From contig CAZYQI010000019.1 of NCBI GenBank assembly GCA_964649745.1, forward strand, positions 1 to 64,000: 64,000 bases of DNA, read 5' to 3'. The notes beneath the pieces were generated by a model that ran no database searches, was not told the origin of the DNA, and worked only from the letters and a program-made list of their open reading frames with translations. The stretch is from CAZEHS01 sp964649745 (lineage in GTDB: Bacteria; Bacillota; Clostridia; Peptostreptococcales; Acidaminobacteraceae). The number at the start of each line of letters is the position of its first letter. Position 1 is the first letter of the stretch. Made by a program: the position numbers and the translations under genes. Positions 24,846-33,378 of the stretch are shown in pieces.

Positions 24846-25610
24846 ATGCGGAAACTCCTTGCCCTTTTACTCACTTTAGCAATAATCCTTCCTGGTTTCC
24901 CCGTTCATGCGGCTACCGGAACTGTCACCCATTACGAGCTTCGGACTGGCGTCGTCTTCGCCTGGTGCAATTCGTCTGGCGTTTGGCAAAAGGGAATCGA
25001 GGCTGGGAAGGTTTATAACAAACCCACCACTACGATCTATGACATTGGGGCACTTTACCCCAAGGAGACGGTCGAGAACGTCAAAACGTATCCGTACACA
25101 TTGGATTTTGATTTCTCTAAGCTGGGCGATACGTGGAACAAGAACCAGTTTGCGAATGACCGAGCGACTTACAATGAAAACTACTACGGTCAAGCCGCCA
25201 CTGGCATCAAGATGAGTGACAATTGGAACCAAAAGACCGGCAAGCTGGAGTATACCTACTCCGGCACTCTCACCGCCATCAACGGAAATCCGATTGATGT
25301 GAAATATTTCTTGCGCTACGGGCAAGTCGACACCATCTACGCCATGATGGGCTACACCGCGGATACGGTGCCCGGAGATATCAAGACAGCCATGGATGGA
25401 CTGTACCCCAAGGCGGGGCAGTCGGACAAGGTACAGGGGTTCCTATACTTCGTGCCATTCATCATTCAGTATGACGTTGTGCCGGAAGAGGTCCTGCCCC
25501 TGATGCCGCCCAAACCGGTGATCAATTGCACGGCGGGTTCTGCTTTCATCGGGAAGGCTACGACTGTCAAAGGGAGTATCAAAAATACGGAAGGGTATAT
25601 ATATGGCTGA
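24846..25610 (+). CDS. Secreted protein of unknown function, probably C-terminally truncated
   Basis: The 254-residue product has a clear signal peptide (MRKLLALLLTLAIILPG, cleavage near VHAA). A unique region follows, rich in Tyr, Asn and Gly, and ends in PPKPVINCTAGSAFIGKATTVKG, which reads like the start of an Ig- or PKD-like repeat cut short. The stop codon falls just inside the start of the nucleotidyltransferase gene (8 bp overlap). It lies 3 bp after the SLH gene and is surely co-expressed with it. I do not recognise the family; truncation is inferred. Confidence 0.7.
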   Translation: MRKLLALLLTLAIILPGFPVHAATGTVTHYELRTGVVFAWCNSSGVWQKGIEAGKVYNKPTTTIYDIGALYPKETVENVKTYPYTLDFDFSKLGDTWNKNQFANDRATYNENYYGQAATGIKMSDNWNQKTGKLEYTYSGTLTAINGNPIDVKYFLRYGQVDTIYAMMGYTADTVPGDIKTAMDGLYPKAGQSDKVQGFLYFVPFIIQYDVVPEEVLPLMPPKPVINCTAGSAFIGKATTVKGSIKNTEGYIYG

Positions 25611-25941
25611 AATCACTGACAGAATAAACAGTGTTGCAGCATCCTTTATCAACGAGGTCAGTACTCTGATTCCTGTTGCGCGGGCATATATTTTCGGCTC
25701 ATACGCAAAAGGGTCACCCCGTGATGACAGCGATCTTGATATTGCGGTTTTCACCGATAACTTCTACGGTAAAAAAAGCATCGAACTCTTGCGCATACTG
25801 TATAAAGTAGCACGCAACTATTCTTCCATATGCATAGAACCCATCATACTTGAAGAGGCGGATATTGAGGCAGACAATCCATTCGCTATGGAAGTGCTGC
25901 AAACAGGTCGTGAGATACCACGGATAACAGCTTTACATTAA
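25603..25941 (+). CDS. Nucleotidyltransferase domain protein (MNT-like), orphan
   Basis: The 112-residue product has the polymerase-beta-type motif GSYAKGSPRDDSDLDIAV (about 32-49), with both catalytic Asp residues of the DxD pair and the Gly-Ser step. Small MNT proteins usually act with a HEPN partner, AMPylating the toxin or serving as antitoxin. No HEPN gene is adjacent: the next gene is ilvB on the other strand. The ribosome site is poor. It may be a broken toxin-antitoxin pair or an independent enzyme. Confidence 0.82.
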   Translation: MAEITDRINSVAASFINEVSTLIPVARAYIFGSYAKGSPRDDSDLDIAVFTDNFYGKKSIELLRILYKVARNYSSICIEPIILEEADIEADNPFAMEVLQTGREIPRITALH

Positions 25942-25987
25942 AAAACAGCGGGGGATTTCAAAATGCAGCACATTTTGAAATCCCCCG
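25941..25987. terminator. Strong terminator for the ilv operon and the nucleotidyltransferase gene
   Basis: A 17 bp perfect stem (25949-25965 with 25971-25987, CGGGGGATTTCAAAATG type) has a 5-base loop. On the minus strand six T follow after GCTG, so it closes ilvB well; it also faces the plus-strand gene ending at 25941. Confidence 0.92.
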
Positions 25988-25991
25988 TTAT

Positions 25992-27644
25992 TCATTCAAG
26001 TATCAAATCATCAATGGGCATACCCGGCGGTACAATGGGCAGCACATTTAAATCCTTATCAATGACCACCTCGATAAGCAGCGGCTTCTTGAAGAGGTGC
26101 GGATGCTGAAGCGCCGCGTTCAGCTGCGCCATGTTCTCTACCCTCACGCCTTCAATTCCGAAGGCCATGGAAAGCTTGGTGTAATCGACAATCTGGCTGA
26201 CGCAGGTTTCAGAATACCTCTCCTTCTGGAACATCTTCTGCCATTGTCTCACCATGCCCAGGGTCTGATTGTTGAGAAGCAGGATCAGCACCGGTATCCC
26301 ATACTCGGCTGCCGTTGCCATTTCCATGGCGTTCATGCGGAAGCTGCCATCTCCGGTGACCAGCACCACCGGTGTTTCAGGCTTGCCCAGCTGCGCCCCC
26401 AGAGCGGCCCCCAGGCCAAACCCCATGGTGCCAAGCCCTCCGCTGGTGAGGAACTGTCTGGGCTTTTGGAAGGGCCAGGCCTGAGCTGTCCACATCTGAT
26501 GCTGGCCCACATCGGTGGCAACCACCGTTTCAGGACCCGACCGCCGGCTCACCGCCTTCAGTATGGCCTCCGGAATAAACGCACCTGTTCCGGGGCTGGC
26601 TTCACTTCGGTAGCCTTGGATTTCCCGAATCCAGCATTCGCTGGAACTGGGGTTCACCTGAGCCACCACCTCTTCCAGAATCATCCTCATATCACCCAAT
26701 ATGTGGATATGGGTGTTTTTGTTCTTGTTTAACTCCGTAGGGTCCACATCGATGTGAATGATGTCTGCCCCCGGAGCAAATCGATCCACCTGCCCGATGA
26801 CACGGTCGCTGAACCTGGCCCCGACGGCGATGACCAGATCCGAATGGGTGATGGCCAGATTGGCCTCCCTGGAGCCGTGCATTCCCACCAGCCCCAAGGA
26901 CAGCTTGTCGGTTCGGGGATAGTTGCCAAGCCCCATCAGAGTATTGACCACCGGAATCTGTGCCTTTTGTGCCAGCTGTGCCAGCAAAACGGCAGTTTCT
27001 GAAATTATAACCCCACCGCCGGCGTAGATCACAGGCTTTTTTGAGTCATTGATGCGTCTTACCGCATCCTGAAGCGCGGATGCATTGTAGGCTTCCATTT
27101 TGAAACGGGCCTGTGGCGTTGCCGACACATAGTCAATTTCCTGGATAAGGATATTTTTAGGAACATCCACCAGCACAGGGCCCGGTCTGCCGGAGGCTGC
27201 AATACGAAAGGCCTCCCGCACGGTCTCCGCTAATTTGTCCGCTTCTCTTACCAGAAAATTATGTTTGGTGATCGGTATGGTGATGCCTGTGATATCCACT
27301 TCCTGAAAGGAATCCCGCCCCAATAACGCAGCAGGCACCTGTCCACAGATGACCACCAGGGGAACAGAATCCATAAAGGCCGTGGCGATTCCCGTCACCG
27401 CGTTGGTGGCCCCCGGGCCGGATGTCACAAAGGCTACCCCTGTTTCCCCGGTTGCCCGGGCATATCCGTCGGCGGCGTGGATGGCTCCCTGTTCGTGGGA
27501 GGTGCGTATATGCGTGAAATGTTCCTTTTGATCATAAAGTGCATCATACAGCGGAATCACCGCGCCGCCCGGATAACCGAATATTACACGCCGGTCGTGT
27601 TCCTTCAGCACTTCAAGGATAATGCGCGAACCGGTGAATTTCAT
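25992..27644 (-). CDS. ilvB: Acetolactate synthase large subunit
   Basis: This ThDP- and FAD-dependent enzyme condenses pyruvate with pyruvate or 2-oxobutyrate, the first step of valine, leucine and isoleucine synthesis. The 550-residue product has the catalytic Glu in SHEQGAIHAADGYA (about 48-61) and the ThDP-Mg motif GDGSFRMNAMEMATAAEYG ending in NN. It is the last gene of ilvN-ilvC-ilvD-ilvB, 3 bp after ilvD. Its regulatory subunit is encoded at the front of the operon, not next to it. Confidence 0.97.
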   Translation of the reverse strand: MKFTGSRIILEVLKEHDRRVIFGYPGGAVIPLYDALYDQKEHFTHIRTSHEQGAIHAADGYARATGETGVAFVTSGPGATNAVTGIATAFMDSVPLVVICGQVPAALLGRDSFQEVDITGITIPITKHNFLVREADKLAETVREAFRIAASGRPGPVLVDVPKNILIQEIDYVSATPQARFKMEAYNASALQDAVRRINDSKKPVIYAGGGVIISETAVLLAQLAQKAQIPVVNTLMGLGNYPRTDKLSLGLVGMHGSREANLAITHSDLVIAVGARFSDRVIGQVDRFAPGADIIHIDVDPTELNKNKNTHIHILGDMRMILEEVVAQVNPSSSECWIREIQGYRSEASPGTGAFIPEAILKAVSRRSGPETVVATDVGQHQMWTAQAWPFQKPRQFLTSGGLGTMGFGLGAALGAQLGKPETPVVLVTGDGSFRMNAMEMATAAEYGIPVLILLLNNQTLGMVRQWQKMFQKERYSETCVSQIVDYTKLSMAFGIEGVRVENMAQLNAALQHPHLFKKPLLIEVVIDKDLNVLPIVPPGMPIDDLILE

Positions 27645-27647
27645 TAA

Positions 27648-29312
27648 TTAGTCCTCCCGATGTACAGCTCCTTCCGAAGCCGATGTTACTGAACGTCTGT
27701 ATTTGCGAAGATAGCCTTTTACCGCTGATGAATCCTGGGGCCGGTAGGCCAGGCGCCGCTTTGACAGGACCGCCTCGTCCACCAGCAGATTCAACAGCCC
27801 GGAAGGGATGTCGATCTGAATCAGATCCCCTTCCTCCACAAGACCGATGGGCCCCCCTGCCACCGCTTCCGGTGACACATGGCCCACTGCGGCCCCCCGG
27901 GTGGCTCCGGAAAAACGCCCATCCGTGATAAGGGCCACTTCCTTATCCAGACCCATGCCCGCCAGTGTGGAGGTGGGGCCCAGCATTTCCCGCATACCGG
28001 GGCCCCCTTTGGGGCCTTCGTTGCGGATAATAACCACATCACCGCTTTTTATCTTCCCGGCCAGAATAGCGCCGGATGCGGCTTCTTCCGATTCGAACAC
28101 CCGGGCCGGCCCTGTTTTCACCATCATTTCCGGCGCAACGGCGCTTTGCTTCACCACCGCTCCGTCCGGAGCCAGGGTTCCCTTCAGGATCCGTATTCCG
28201 CCGGAAGCACTGTGAGGCGTTTCGATCCGCGCCACCACCGCGCCGTCTCCCCGGGGAGCGCGGTCCGCAATCTCCCCCAGGGGTTGGCCTGTTACAGTCA
28301 CGCACTCCCGATTCAACAGCTGTTTTTCCGACAGCTCCCGCATAACGGTGGAGATGCCGCCTGCACCGTAAAGGTCTTCAATGTGGTAAGGTCCTGCAGG
28401 GCTTAGTCTGCAAAGGTTAGGTGTTCGTTCACTTACCTTGTTGATCCGCTCCAGGTCCATGGGCACCTCTGCCTCCGATGCAATGGCCGTAAGGTGAAGC
28501 ACCGTATTGGTGGAGCATCCCAGGGCCATATCGATGGTCAGAGCGTTCTCGAAGGCCTCCGTGGTCATGATGTCCCGGGGCTTGATATCCTCCCGAACCA
28601 GGGACATCACCCTGCGACCCGTTTCCACCGCCAGTCGCAGCCGTTCGGCATATACCGCGGGAATGGTGCCGTTGCCGGGCAGTGCCATTCCCAATGCCTC
28701 TGTCATGCAGTTCATGGAGTTGGCCGTAAACATGCCGGAGCAGGAACCGCAGCCCGGACAGGCGTTGTTCTCCAGCTCCCCCAGTTCCTCTTCGGTCATT
28801 TTCCCGGCTCTTACAGAACCCACTGCCTCGAATACCTGGGTGAGAGACACCGCTTTTCCCCGGTGCCGTCCCGCCAGCATGGGGCCACCGCTGACAATGA
28901 TGGAGGGGATATTGAGCCGTGCTGCGGCCATCATCATGGCCGGCACGGATTTGTCGCAGTTGGGGATCATAACCAGTCCGTCAAAGCCGTGGGCCTTGGT
29001 CATGATTTCAATGCTATCGGCAATCAGCTCCCGGCTGGCCAGGGAATATTTCATTCCCTCATGGTTCATGGCGATGCCGTCACATACGGCAATGACCGGG
29101 AACTCCAGGGGTGTTCCCCCTTCCATGATGACGCCTTTTTTAACCGACTCCGCCAGGCTCCTGAGATGGATATGCCCCGGAACAACCTCGTTAAAGCCGT
29201 TCACAACACCGATAAAGGGCTGCCTGATCTGAGAGTCCGTGAGGCCCAGGGCCTTCAGCAGCGACCGGTGGGGAGCCTTTTCCACTCCTATTTTGACAGC
29301 ACTGCTGTTCAC
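27648..29312 (-). CDS. ilvD: Dihydroxy-acid dehydratase
   Basis: IlvD dehydrates 2,3-dihydroxy-isovalerate or -3-methylvalerate to the keto acids; it is an iron-sulphur enzyme. The 554-residue product keeps the cluster-binding motifs PNCDKSVPAMMMA and CPGCGSCSGMFTANSMNC, and the C-terminal GRFSGATRGAAVGHVSPEA. It starts with GTG, overlapping the ilvC TAG by 1 bp, behind GGAAGGTGG. Confidence 0.98.
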   Translation of the reverse strand: MNSSAVKIGVEKAPHRSLLKALGLTDSQIRQPFIGVVNGFNEVVPGHIHLRSLAESVKKGVIMEGGTPLEFPVIAVCDGIAMNHEGMKYSLASRELIADSIEIMTKAHGFDGLVMIPNCDKSVPAMMMAAARLNIPSIIVSGGPMLAGRHRGKAVSLTQVFEAVGSVRAGKMTEEELGELENNACPGCGSCSGMFTANSMNCMTEALGMALPGNGTIPAVYAERLRLAVETGRRVMSLVREDIKPRDIMTTEAFENALTIDMALGCSTNTVLHLTAIASEAEVPMDLERINKVSERTPNLCRLSPAGPYHIEDLYGAGGISTVMRELSEKQLLNRECVTVTGQPLGEIADRAPRGDGAVVARIETPHSASGGIRILKGTLAPDGAVVKQSAVAPEMMVKTGPARVFESEEAASGAILAGKIKSGDVVIIRNEGPKGGPGMREMLGPTSTLAGMGLDKEVALITDGRFSGATRGAAVGHVSPEAVAGGPIGLVEEGDLIQIDIPSGLLNLLVDEAVLSKRRLAYRPQDSSAVKGYLRKYRRSVTSASEGAVHRED

Positions 29313-30316
29313 TATTTTCCACCTTCCTTGCTGATCCAGGACATCATGCCCCGAAGCTCCGCTCCCACCTCAACAATGGGATGCTCCAGCTCTCGGCGCT
29401 TGTAGGCATTGAACTGCGGACGGTTCAGTTGGTTCTCCATGATCCAGTTGCGGGCGAAGGTACCGTCCTGGATCTCTGCCAGAACCTGTTTCATGGTGGC
29501 ACGGGTTTCCTCTGTGACAACCCGGCGGCCGGTGACATAATCTCCATATTCCGCGGTATCGCTTACGCTGAACCGCATTTTTTCAAATCCGCCTTCGTAA
29601 AGAAGGTCTACAATCAGCTTCAATTCGTGGAGGCACTCGAAGTAAGCGATCTCAGGCTGGTACCCTGCGCCCACCAGGGTGTCGAAGCCCGCCTTGATCA
29701 GCTCAGTGGCTCCGCCGCAAAGGACGGCCTGCTCTCCGAAAAGATCGGTTTCTGTTTCTTCACGGAAGGTGGTTTCAATAACGCCGGCCCGTGTGCCGCC
29801 GATACCGCAGGCATAGGCAAGCGCAAGATCCTTGGCCTTGCCTGAATGATCCTGATGGATGGCAATCAGAGCCGGAACTCCAAAACCCTCCTGATACACC
29901 CGGCGTACCAGATGACCGGGGCCCTTGGGCGCTACCATGAACACATCCACATCCTCCGGAGGCTGGATCTGGCCGTAATGGATATTGAAGCCGTGAGCGA
30001 AAACCAGGGCATTGCCAGGCTTCAGGTTTGGAGCGATATCCTGTACATAGATGGCCCGTTGCTTTTCATCCGGCAGCAGGATCATGACGATATCGGCCTT
30101 GGCTGCCGCTTCCGCTGTGGAGAGCACTTCCAGACCCTCGGCCTTTGCCTTGTCTGCGGATTTACTGCCAGGGTACAGGCCTACGACAACCTTAACGCCG
30201 CTTTCCTTAAGGTTCAGTGCGTGGGCATGGCCCTGGCTTCCGTAGCCGATGACTGCAACCGTTTTATCCTTCAAGAGTTCGATATTCGCATCCTTACCAT
30301 AGTACATCGTCGCCAT
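29312..30316 (-). CDS. ilvC: Ketol-acid reductoisomerase (class I)
   Basis: IlvC isomerises and reduces acetolactate or acetohydroxybutyrate with NADPH. The 334-residue length fits the short class I form. GYGSQGHAHALNLKESG (about 24-40) is the nucleotide-binding loop, with LYPGSKS at the cofactor specificity loop; the Ser residues there fit NADPH. Metal ligands lie in FGEQAVLCGG and the C-terminal helices. It follows ilvN by 3 bp. Confidence 0.98.
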   Translation of the reverse strand: MATMYYGKDANIELLKDKTVAVIGYGSQGHAHALNLKESGVKVVVGLYPGSKSADKAKAEGLEVLSTAEAAAKADIVMILLPDEKQRAIYVQDIAPNLKPGNALVFAHGFNIHYGQIQPPEDVDVFMVAPKGPGHLVRRVYQEGFGVPALIAIHQDHSGKAKDLALAYACGIGGTRAGVIETTFREETETDLFGEQAVLCGGATELIKAGFDTLVGAGYQPEIAYFECLHELKLIVDLLYEGGFEKMRFSVSDTAEYGDYVTGRRVVTEETRATMKQVLAEIQDGTFARNWIMENQLNRPQFNAYKRRELEHPIVEVGAELRGMMSWISKEGGK

Positions 30317-30319
30317 TTG

Positions 30320-30562
30320 TTATTCCTCCCTGGTTAACCGGATGTCTGTCACATCCTCAAGTTTATTCATAAAGTGAACGGCCTGCTCGGCCGAGTAAAC
30401 GCCTCTTTCTTCCAAAGTAAACCGGATGTCCGAATATCCAAGATACTCGGAGGGAACCATGTGTACATCTCTGATCTGGAAGGTCTTTCTACGCAGTACG
30501 CCCATTACACGAATCAGGGCGTCCATCCCTTCATTGACTCTTGCTGACACGACACAGTGCAT
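30320..30562 (-). CDS. ilvN: Acetolactate synthase small (ACT) subunit, short form
   Basis: This 80-residue protein is essentially one ACT domain (VSARVNEGMDALIRVMGVLRRKTFQIRDVHM). It lacks the C-terminal extension of the usual ~160-residue IlvN, so it resembles IlvM-like short subunits. It should bind the catalytic IlvB and may modulate feedback by branched-chain amino acids. GGAAGGAGG precedes the ATG. As first gene of the operon it sits directly after the T-box leader. Confidence 0.88.
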   Translation of the reverse strand: MHCVVSARVNEGMDALIRVMGVLRRKTFQIRDVHMVPSEYLGYSDIRFTLEERGVYSAEQAVHFMNKLEDVTDIRLTREE

Positions 30563-30675
30563 AGCTGCCTCCTTCCTTCATTGCCAAATTGAGTGCTTCA
30601 AAATTTTTAAGCTTGTCCTTGTGTTTTTTCTCTACGGACATTAGAATGAATATAGCTCCTTAACTTTCATTTTGC

Positions 30676-30717
30676 GCTGTAAGGCCCCAGGTCTTACAGC
30701 ATTTTTTTATCTCCTCC
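30676..30717 (-). other. SD-start-stop mini-ORF and hairpin between T-box terminator and ilvN
   Basis: On the minus strand GGAGGAG (30711-30717) is followed 8 nt later by ATG CTG TAA (30694-30702). The codons form the left arm of the hairpin GCTGTAAG/CTTACAGC (30676-30683 with 30693-30700). Read on the plus strand the same stem is followed by seven T and looks like a terminator, but no plus-strand gene ends there. Confidence 0.5.
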
Positions 30718-30720
30718 AAT

Positions 30721-31068
30721 CAAAAAACCTTCGCATTTTATATGCGAAGGTTTGAATTTAGAATTATTTTAGGTGCATTTGAGATTGTTCACGCGCTTCG
30801 CCTAGTTGTTAGGGACGCAAATTCCATCGCGCGTTACCACCCTAATTGCAGCCATTGGCTGCCACCTTGTTTTGAATCGGCCAAAGCATGGCGAATCCTA
30901 GCCTGTTAACGGGGGCATCCGTTCCCTTCTACTCACCGTGGTTTTTGAAGGGCCTGCTCTGGAGTGATGTCAATCGGCATCCTTTACCGGTTCGCACCAC
31001 CCACCGGCTCTCTGGAAAAGACATTTCCGACCTCGTTCTCCGTCATTGCATTTAATGATTTATTGATG
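30721..31068 (-). promoter_or_regulatory. T-box leader of the ilv operon (isoleucine specifier)
   Basis: The minus-strand leader shows all core T-box parts. In stem I, GGAG (31038-31041) pairs with CTCC (30961-30964), and GTCGG with CCGAT; the specifier loop between them reads GACATCA, codon ATC (Ile) at 30966-30968. The apical GGTGCGAACCGG follows, then stem II with GAGTAG and an AACGG/CCGTT pseudoknot. The T-box AGGGTGGTAACGCGC (30829-30843) pairs with GCGTCCCT (30811-30818) as antiterminator. An intrinsic terminator, AACCTTCGCAT/ATGCGAAGGTT with six T, lies at 30721-30752. Uncharged tRNA-Ile should allow readthrough into ilvN-ilvC-ilvD-ilvB. Confidence 0.95.
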
Positions 31069-31097
31069 ATTATACCGATGTACACTTCCACTGTCAA
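31069..31097 (-). promoter_or_regulatory. ilv operon promoter
   Basis: On the minus strand TTGACA (31092-31097) and TATAAT (31069-31074) are a perfect consensus pair at 17 bp spacing. They lie immediately upstream of the T-box stem I. Confidence 0.95.
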
Positions 31098-31191
31098 CAC
31101 TATAATTGAAAAAATATTCTTGCAATTTAACCGGAACCCCTCCACAGAATGAACCATTGCTTAAAAGCACAGCAATCATGTCAAAATACTT

Positions 31192-31346
31192 TTTGCCACG
31201 GATAACACGAATTTCCACAGATTAATCATTAAAATGTTCTATGTACAAAAAATATGATTCTATTACTCACATTCATAGGATTGATCCAATTTGAAATACA
31301 CAGTCCCCTTTTTTTATCCGTGCGGATCCGTGTTATCCGTGGCAAA
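31192..31346. repeat. Inverted repeat of the CCACGGATAACACG type
   Basis: An 18 bp arm, TTTGCCACGGATAACACG (31192-31209), is exactly inverted at 31329-31346. Further degenerate CCGTG/CACGG units lie inside. A related copy is at about 59057-59129. It lies between the ilv promoter and the ABC exporter terminator; no gene is seen from 31098 to 31375. Confidence 0.75.
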
Positions 31347-31375
31347 CGTTTTATCACTAGCCTTTAAGAGGCATT

Positions 31376-31442
31376 AAAAAACCGATCACCGCTATATCCA
31401 TCGGCCTTCCCAAGTCGATGAATACAGCCGTGATCGGTTTTT
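31376..31442 (-). terminator. Terminator of the ABC exporter genes
   Basis: AAAAACCGATCAC (31376-31388) pairs with GTGATCGGTTTTT (31430-31442). An inner CATCG/CGATG stem lies in the long loop, and on the minus strand six T follow. Confidence 0.8.
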
Positions 31443-31446
31443 ATGC

Positions 31447-33378
31447 CTAAGCGCCCTCTGCCGTTCTGCCAGTGAACTGGCTGTTGTACAGGTCGGCGTA
31501 AAAGCCTTTGGCTTCAAGCAGGCTGTTGTGATTGCCCTGCTCGATGATGGCTCCCTGGTTCATAACCAGTATGTGATCCGCATCCCGTATGGTGGACAGC
31601 CGGTGGGCAATGACAAAGCTGGTTCGCCCCTTCATAAGATTCCCCATGGCCTTCTGTATCAATACCTCGGTACGGGTATCCACATTACTGGTGGCTTCGT
31701 CCAGAATGAGGATCGCCGGATCGGCCAGAATGGCCCGGGCGATGGTGAGGAGCTGTTTCTGCCCCTGGGATATATTGCTGGCCTCCTCGTTGAGAACCGT
31801 GTTATAGCCCTCCGGCAAGGTTTTGATAAAATGATGGGCATGGGCCGCCTTGGCAGCCCGGATGATTTCTTCCTCTGTCGCTCCCTGGCGGCCATATGCG
31901 ATATTATCCCTAAGGGATCCCCCGAACAGCCAGGTATCCTGAAGCACCATACCGAACATTCGGTGAAGGTCGCTTCGCTTCAAATTTCGGATGTTTGTGC
32001 CATCGATGGTGATTTTTCCGCCCTGTATTTCATAAAATCGCATCAGCAAATTGACCAGAGTGGTTTTCCCTGCTCCTGTAGGCCCTACAATGGCGATGGT
32101 ATCTCCGGGGTCAACGGAAATGCTCAGATCCTCCATGAGGATTTTATCCTCGGAGTAGCCGAATCGTACATGCTCGAAGCGAACCTGACCCTTGGGGAAT
32201 GGGATCACGGTGCAGTCTTCCCCTTCCGGCTCCTGTTCCTGTTCATCCAAAACCTCAAACACCCGCTCCGCTGCAGCCACCATGGACTGAAGAACATTGG
32301 CGATATTGGCCACCTGAATGATGGGCTGTGTAAACTGCCGCATGTATTGAATGAAGGCTTGAATATCCCCCACATCGATCTTGTTTTTTGCCACTAAAAG
32401 TCCGCCAACCACGCACACTCCCACGTAGCCCAGGTTGCTTACAAAGTTCAGTGCCGGGAAAATAATACCGGATACAAACTGTGCCTTCCAGCCTACATGG
32501 AACAGACGTTCATTTATTTCTTTGAAGGTTTCTATGGAATCCTTCTCACGGCCAAAAACCTTTACCACCCTGTGACCGGAGTACATCTCTTCAACGTGAC
32601 CGTTAAGCTGTCCCAGGCATTTTTGCTGTTCTTTGAAAAACTTCTGTGAGTTTTTTGCAATCATCGCCGTGATAACACCGCTGGCCGGCAAGCTTACCAG
32701 CGCTATCAAGGTCATAACCGGGCTGATGGTCAGCATCATGATCAGGATCCCCACCACTGTCACCAGAGAGGTGATCAGTTGACTGAGGCTCTGTTGGAGA
32801 CTGGTGGCGATGGTATCCATATCGTTGGTGGTACGGCTCAGAATTTCGCCGTGAGTCCGCTGGTCAAAATAGCGGAGGGGCAGCCGATCCAGCTTTTCCT
32901 TCACATCTGCCCGCATGCGGAATACCGTGTTTTGGGAAACCCCCGACATGATATAGCCCATGATATAGCTGAATATGCCGCTGATGATGTAGAGCAGAAG
33001 CATCATCAGCATGATCTTGCCCACATATTCCATATCAAAGCCTGGAATGGGCTGCCGTTTCAATGCTTCAATCACGGCGTCCGGCTGATGGGTCTCCATG
33101 GCTGCCTGGATCCTTCCATAGGCCGCATATCGGGCAATAACCCCCTCCGCCAGCTTGGTTGTCGCATGACCCATTACCTTTGGACCCACAATTGAAAACA
33201 TCGTACTGGCGACGGCCAGGAAGAACACAGCCACGAAGCGATACTTTTCAGGGGCAAGATACGCCGCTAACCGTCTGAAGGTACCCTTAAAATTCTTAGC
33301 CTTTTCCACCGGGCCTCCCATGGGACCGCCGCCGGGCCCCATGGGGCCTCTTCGAGGAGCTTTTCCTTTTTCGCTCAT
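31447..33378 (-). CDS. ABC exporter subunit, catalytic-site half (BmrCD/YheHI type)
   Basis: The 643-residue half-transporter has a Gly/Pro/Lys-rich cytoplasmic N-terminus, six membrane helices (about 45-345) and a C-terminal ATPase. Walker A is GPTGAGKTT, the signature NISQGQKQLL, Walker B ILILDEATSNVD with catalytic Glu, and the H-loop AHRLS. Its start overlaps the partner gene by 4 bp. With the partner's degenerate site it should form a heterodimeric multidrug or lipid exporter. The upstream MarR and adaptor genes suggest a drug-type substrate. Confidence 0.93.
   Translation of the reverse strand: MSEKGKAPRRGPMGPGGGPMGGPVEKAKNFKGTFRRLAAYLAPEKYRFVAVFFLAVASTMFSIVGPKVMGHATTKLAEGVIARYAAYGRIQAAMETHQPDAVIEALKRQPIPGFDMEYVGKIMLMMLLLYIISGIFSYIMGYIMSGVSQNTVFRMRADVKEKLDRLPLRYFDQRTHGEILSRTTNDMDTIATSLQQSLSQLITSLVTVVGILIMMLTISPVMTLIALVSLPASGVITAMIAKNSQKFFKEQQKCLGQLNGHVEEMYSGHRVVKVFGREKDSIETFKEINERLFHVGWKAQFVSGIIFPALNFVSNLGYVGVCVVGGLLVAKNKIDVGDIQAFIQYMRQFTQPIIQVANIANVLQSMVAAAERVFEVLDEQEQEPEGEDCTVIPFPKGQVRFEHVRFGYSEDKILMEDLSISVDPGDTIAIVGPTGAGKTTLVNLLMRFYEIQGGKITIDGTNIRNLKRSDLHRMFGMVLQDTWLFGGSLRDNIAYGRQGATEEEIIRAAKAAHAHHFIKTLPEGYNTVLNEEASNISQGQKQLLTIARAILADPAILILDEATSNVDTRTEVLIQKAMGNLMKGRTSFVIAHRLSTIRDADHILVMNQGAIIEQGNHNSLLEAKGFYADLYNSQFTGRTAEGA

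Noticed and set aside
25992..29405. Long plus-strand frames opposite ilvB and ilvD (for example 26097-26732 and 28494-29405)
   Set aside because: These are antisense shadows of well-conserved genes with no ribosome site or recognisable domain.
30676..30708. Plus-strand terminator with seven T
   Set aside because: The structure is good, but no plus-strand gene ends before it; the minus-strand leader reading is more likely to matter.
30563..30720. Leader-peptide attenuation of the ilv operon
   Set aside because: Short frames exist here (for example a 36-codon one overlapping ilvN), but none has a run of Ile, Leu or Val codons, and the T-box explains the control.
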